From NCBI GenBank assembly GCA_964610175.1, contig CAZSVE010000017.1:1-44636 (forward strand): DNA of 44,636 nt, given 5' to 3'. The stretch's first letter is position 1; each line of letters begins with the position of its first letter. Made by a program: the position numbers and the translations under genes. Shown here in pieces: positions 42,943 to 44,636 of the stretch. The notes beneath the pieces were generated by a model. It did no database searches. It had not been told where the DNA came from and saw nothing but the letters and a program-made list of their open reading frames with translations. The DNA is from CAZSVE01 sp964610175. Its GTDB lineage: Bacteria; Pseudomonadota; Gammaproteobacteria; HK1.

Positions 42943-44122
42943 GCTGGCAATCGGCACGCTCGTGTGCGTTCTGTCGTTCATCGCTCCGCCGGTTGTCCAT
43001 GCGGAACTGATTCCGGTCAAGGCAGAGGGAAGGTCGGTCATAAAAGGCGGAAGCCGCAATGCCTGCTTCGAATCCGCAAGGGTGCATGCTCTACGCGAGG
43101 CGGTGGAACAGGTATCCGACATTGAGCTGAGAAGCCGGACCAAAGTAACGAATGCAACGGATATAAAGGACAGGATTCTGGTAGAAACCAGAGGTTATAT
43201 CAGCAAGTACCGCGTACTGGAAAAGAATGTAGTGGGGGACGAATGTATCGTCCAGGTGCGCGCGGCAATCAACGATATCAAGGTAAGGGAGGCAATCGAC
43301 GAGGCCATTGCCAACCTGATGGAACAGCTCGATATTCCAGCGATGGGCGCTACCATCAGATTTACGGTCGATGGGCGCGCAATAGAACCCGGCAATACCG
43401 ACTATGACACACAGGACGCCCTGGATGCGCTTGGGGAGAAATTGCTGGGCGGTTACAACATCGATCTCAAGGACGTGGGCGATGCGGAGATCCGGTTCGT
43501 CGATACATCGGGCAAAATGTCTCTCAAGGCGAGGAAACAACTTATAAGAGACATTGCCAGTCAACTGCCTGACGAGGGAAACGTCGATTACCTCGTTATG
43601 GGCGAGGTGAGAGCGAAAAGCGCGGGCCGCGATTCCGATAGCGCAAGTTATCTGTCAATAGGAACCACTAATTTGAGGATAGCCAGATTGGGCGGGGTCA
43701 ATGAGTTCGTTGGCGTAATCAACGATAATCGTACCGTGCGCGGATGGACCCAGGCGGACGCGAATCGGAAGGCGATGCGCTACAGTATAGAATACAGCGT
43801 GGATAAGATTGCCCATCAGATCCTGAAAAACTTCAAGAAGCGTACCGAAGCCGGTCAAGATTTCATCGTTCGCCTTGTCGGGGTAAAGAGCAATATTAGG
43901 CAGGTCCGTCCCATCAAGAAATCCTTGAAAGAGACCATGCAATATCAATCCGGCAAATCGGGCCGTAGGGATGGAAAGAAGATCTACTCCATGAACGTTC
44001 GATTCAACGGGACCGTTTCCGAATTCGAAGAGGGACTGATGGATGCCCTGGATCCGGTTGTCGACAGGTTGGTAATGGATGTAGAGGTGAGTGGAAATAT
44101 TGCGACGGTCTATTTGAAATAG
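42932..44122 (+). CDS. FlgT-N-like exported protein
   Basis: A 396-residue exported protein with signal peptide AIGTLVCVLSFIAPPVVHA before ELIPVKAEG. Residues 30-115 (SARVHALREAVEQVSDIELR, then VETRGYISKYRVLEKNVVGD) fit the FlgT N-terminal/LPP20 domain, which helps build outer flagellar structures in some bacteria and occurs in other envelope proteins. The later part (EIRFVDTSGKMSL, DYLVMGEVRAKSAG, DADRNR-type repeats) is reminiscent of FlgT/CsgG-like middle domains. It is probably cotranscribed with the preceding and following genes. No flagellar gene is in the window, so the flagellar link is unproven. Confidence 0.7.
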   Translation: MENRLAIGTLVCVLSFIAPPVVHAELIPVKAEGRSVIKGGSRNACFESARVHALREAVEQVSDIELRSRTKVTNATDIKDRILVETRGYISKYRVLEKNVVGDECIVQVRAAINDIKVREAIDEAIANLMEQLDIPAMGATIRFTVDGRAIEPGNTDYDTQDALDALGEKLLGGYNIDLKDVGDAEIRFVDTSGKMSLKARKQLIRDIASQLPDEGNVDYLVMGEVRAKSAGRDSDSASYLSIGTTNLRIARLGGVNEFVGVINDNRTVRGWTQADANRKAMRYSIEYSVDKIAHQILKNFKKRTEAGQDFIVRLVGVKSNIRQVRPIKKSLKETMQYQSGKSGRRDGKKIYSMNVRFNGTVSEFEEGLMDALDPVVDRLVMDVEVSGNIATVYLK

Positions 44123-44201
44123 GGAACAGGGAGGGTATTCCAAAATCTTGCCGTGACAGGATGATCCAGTGGTTCGGCGATATCATCACGAGGGTAAAAA
44201 A

Positions 44202-44636
44202 TTGAAAAGAAAACACAGCATAAAAAGAACTGGTGCCATTGCGGGGTTGGTGATCGCTGGACTGATGATTTCATTCCAGTTACACGCTTTTTTTGACCTC
44301 CCTTCTCTTGGGCGTTCTTTTCTCAGCATATTCAATCCGTTCGATAAACTGACGATAGCGGGGACGTATCGGGGAACCGCGGAGATGGTCATCAAGGCGT
44401 CGGCCTCTCTGGCACGATCCGTTGGCTATGCCGGAGATGCGCTGGGAATAACGAAAATAGATAGTAACGAGTACCTTCGGAAGGCGGACCAACTTGAAAA
44501 ATCGACGGGAGGAATCGGTGCTCAGATAAAGGATGCAAAACTCCTATCGAAAAAGGCATCCGAGGATGCTGAAAAAACGAATGGCTCTTCATCAAATCGA
44601 GTGGGTAAAGTGAAAAATGGTAAAACGGTTCCACGA
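44202..44636 (+). CDS. Exported protein of unknown function, partial
   Basis: A TTG start with GAGGG upstream opens a frame that runs off the window end (145 residues so far). A signal peptide MKRKHSIKRTGAIAGLVIAG, then LMISFQLHAF, is followed by GTYRGTAEMVIKASASLARS and a polar, lysine- and alanine-rich helical region (KDAKLLSKKASEDAEK). The family is unrecognised. It lies 79 bases after the FlgT-N-like gene and is probably the third gene of the same operon. No ATG occurs before the signal peptide, so simple ORF searches would miss it. Confidence 0.55.
   Translation, partial: MKRKHSIKRTGAIAGLVIAGLMISFQLHAFFDLPSLGRSFLSIFNPFDKLTIAGTYRGTAEMVIKASASLARSVGYAGDALGITKIDSNEYLRKADQLEKSTGGIGAQIKDAKLLSKKASEDAEKTNGSSSNRVGKVKNGKTVPR

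Noticed and set aside
1..44636. CRISPR arrays, rRNA or tRNA genes
   Set aside because: No regularly spaced repeats and no tRNA or rRNA signature were found by reading.

Overview
The window looks like a chromosome segment of a gammaproteobacterium. The evidence is the compact rpmH-rnpA-yidD-yidC cluster, a MiaE-type tRNA hydroxylase (a mostly proteobacterial family), NadA, CcmH, a DsbA-like protein and an outer-membrane beta-barrel. The many dispersed repeats, Rpn-type and IS30 remnants, PIN fragments and once-mutated pseudogenes suggest a large, repeat-rich genome undergoing erosion, as in some sulfur-oxidising symbionts. That lineage guess is inference only.

Layout. (1) 1-5.4 kb: a truncated PIN-domain toxin at the edge of an inverted repeat, a UvrD-like helicase and a divergent KAP-type P-loop NTPase. 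(2) 5.4-10.3 kb: a biosynthesis-like cassette with a TauD-type dioxygenase and a class I methyltransferase facing an O-methyltransferase, a PLP group II decarboxylase and a small unknown gene. A direct repeat of roughly 90 bp borders it on both sides. (3) 10.3-14.2 kb: an NMT1/SsuA-type ABC importer (binding protein, ATPase, permease) and a DsbA-like oxidoreductase. (4) 14.2-20 kb: core genes ccmH, rpmH, rnpA, yidD, yidC, miaE and nadA. (5) 20-24.9 kb: an AT-rich lipoprotein hydrolase, an MTH1187-family thiamine-binding protein, a beta-barrel protein, and endonuclease V with an IS30 transposase N-terminus fused in frame upstream.

(6) 24.9-31.65 kb is a corridor of broken genes: a PIN pseudogene, a methyltransferase pseudogene, and an xdhA-xdhB pair carrying three small insertions with an Rpn-family gene lodged between them. 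(7) 31.65-40.43 kb is a mobile-element-like block whose edges truncate xdhB on the left and a convergent xdhC on the right. It encodes a Zot-like membrane ATPase, a secreted protein resembling a TolC helical hairpin, a small phage-type protein, a YdjM-like membrane protein and a winged-helix replication-initiator-like protein. Inside it sits a strikingly AT-rich four-gene operon for a Pot-type (polyamine) ABC importer with its two permeases fused. (8) 40.4-44.6 kb: an xdhC stub, a frameshifted methyltransferase, a citrate-synthase fragment, and a probable operon of secreted proteins. That operon contains a FlgT-N-like protein, a first gene interrupted by an in-frame UAG, and a third gene running off the end.

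The most interesting items are the repeat-flanked TauD/methyltransferase/decarboxylase cassette and the element at 31.65-40.43 kb. Neither matches a named system that I can identify from sequence alone.
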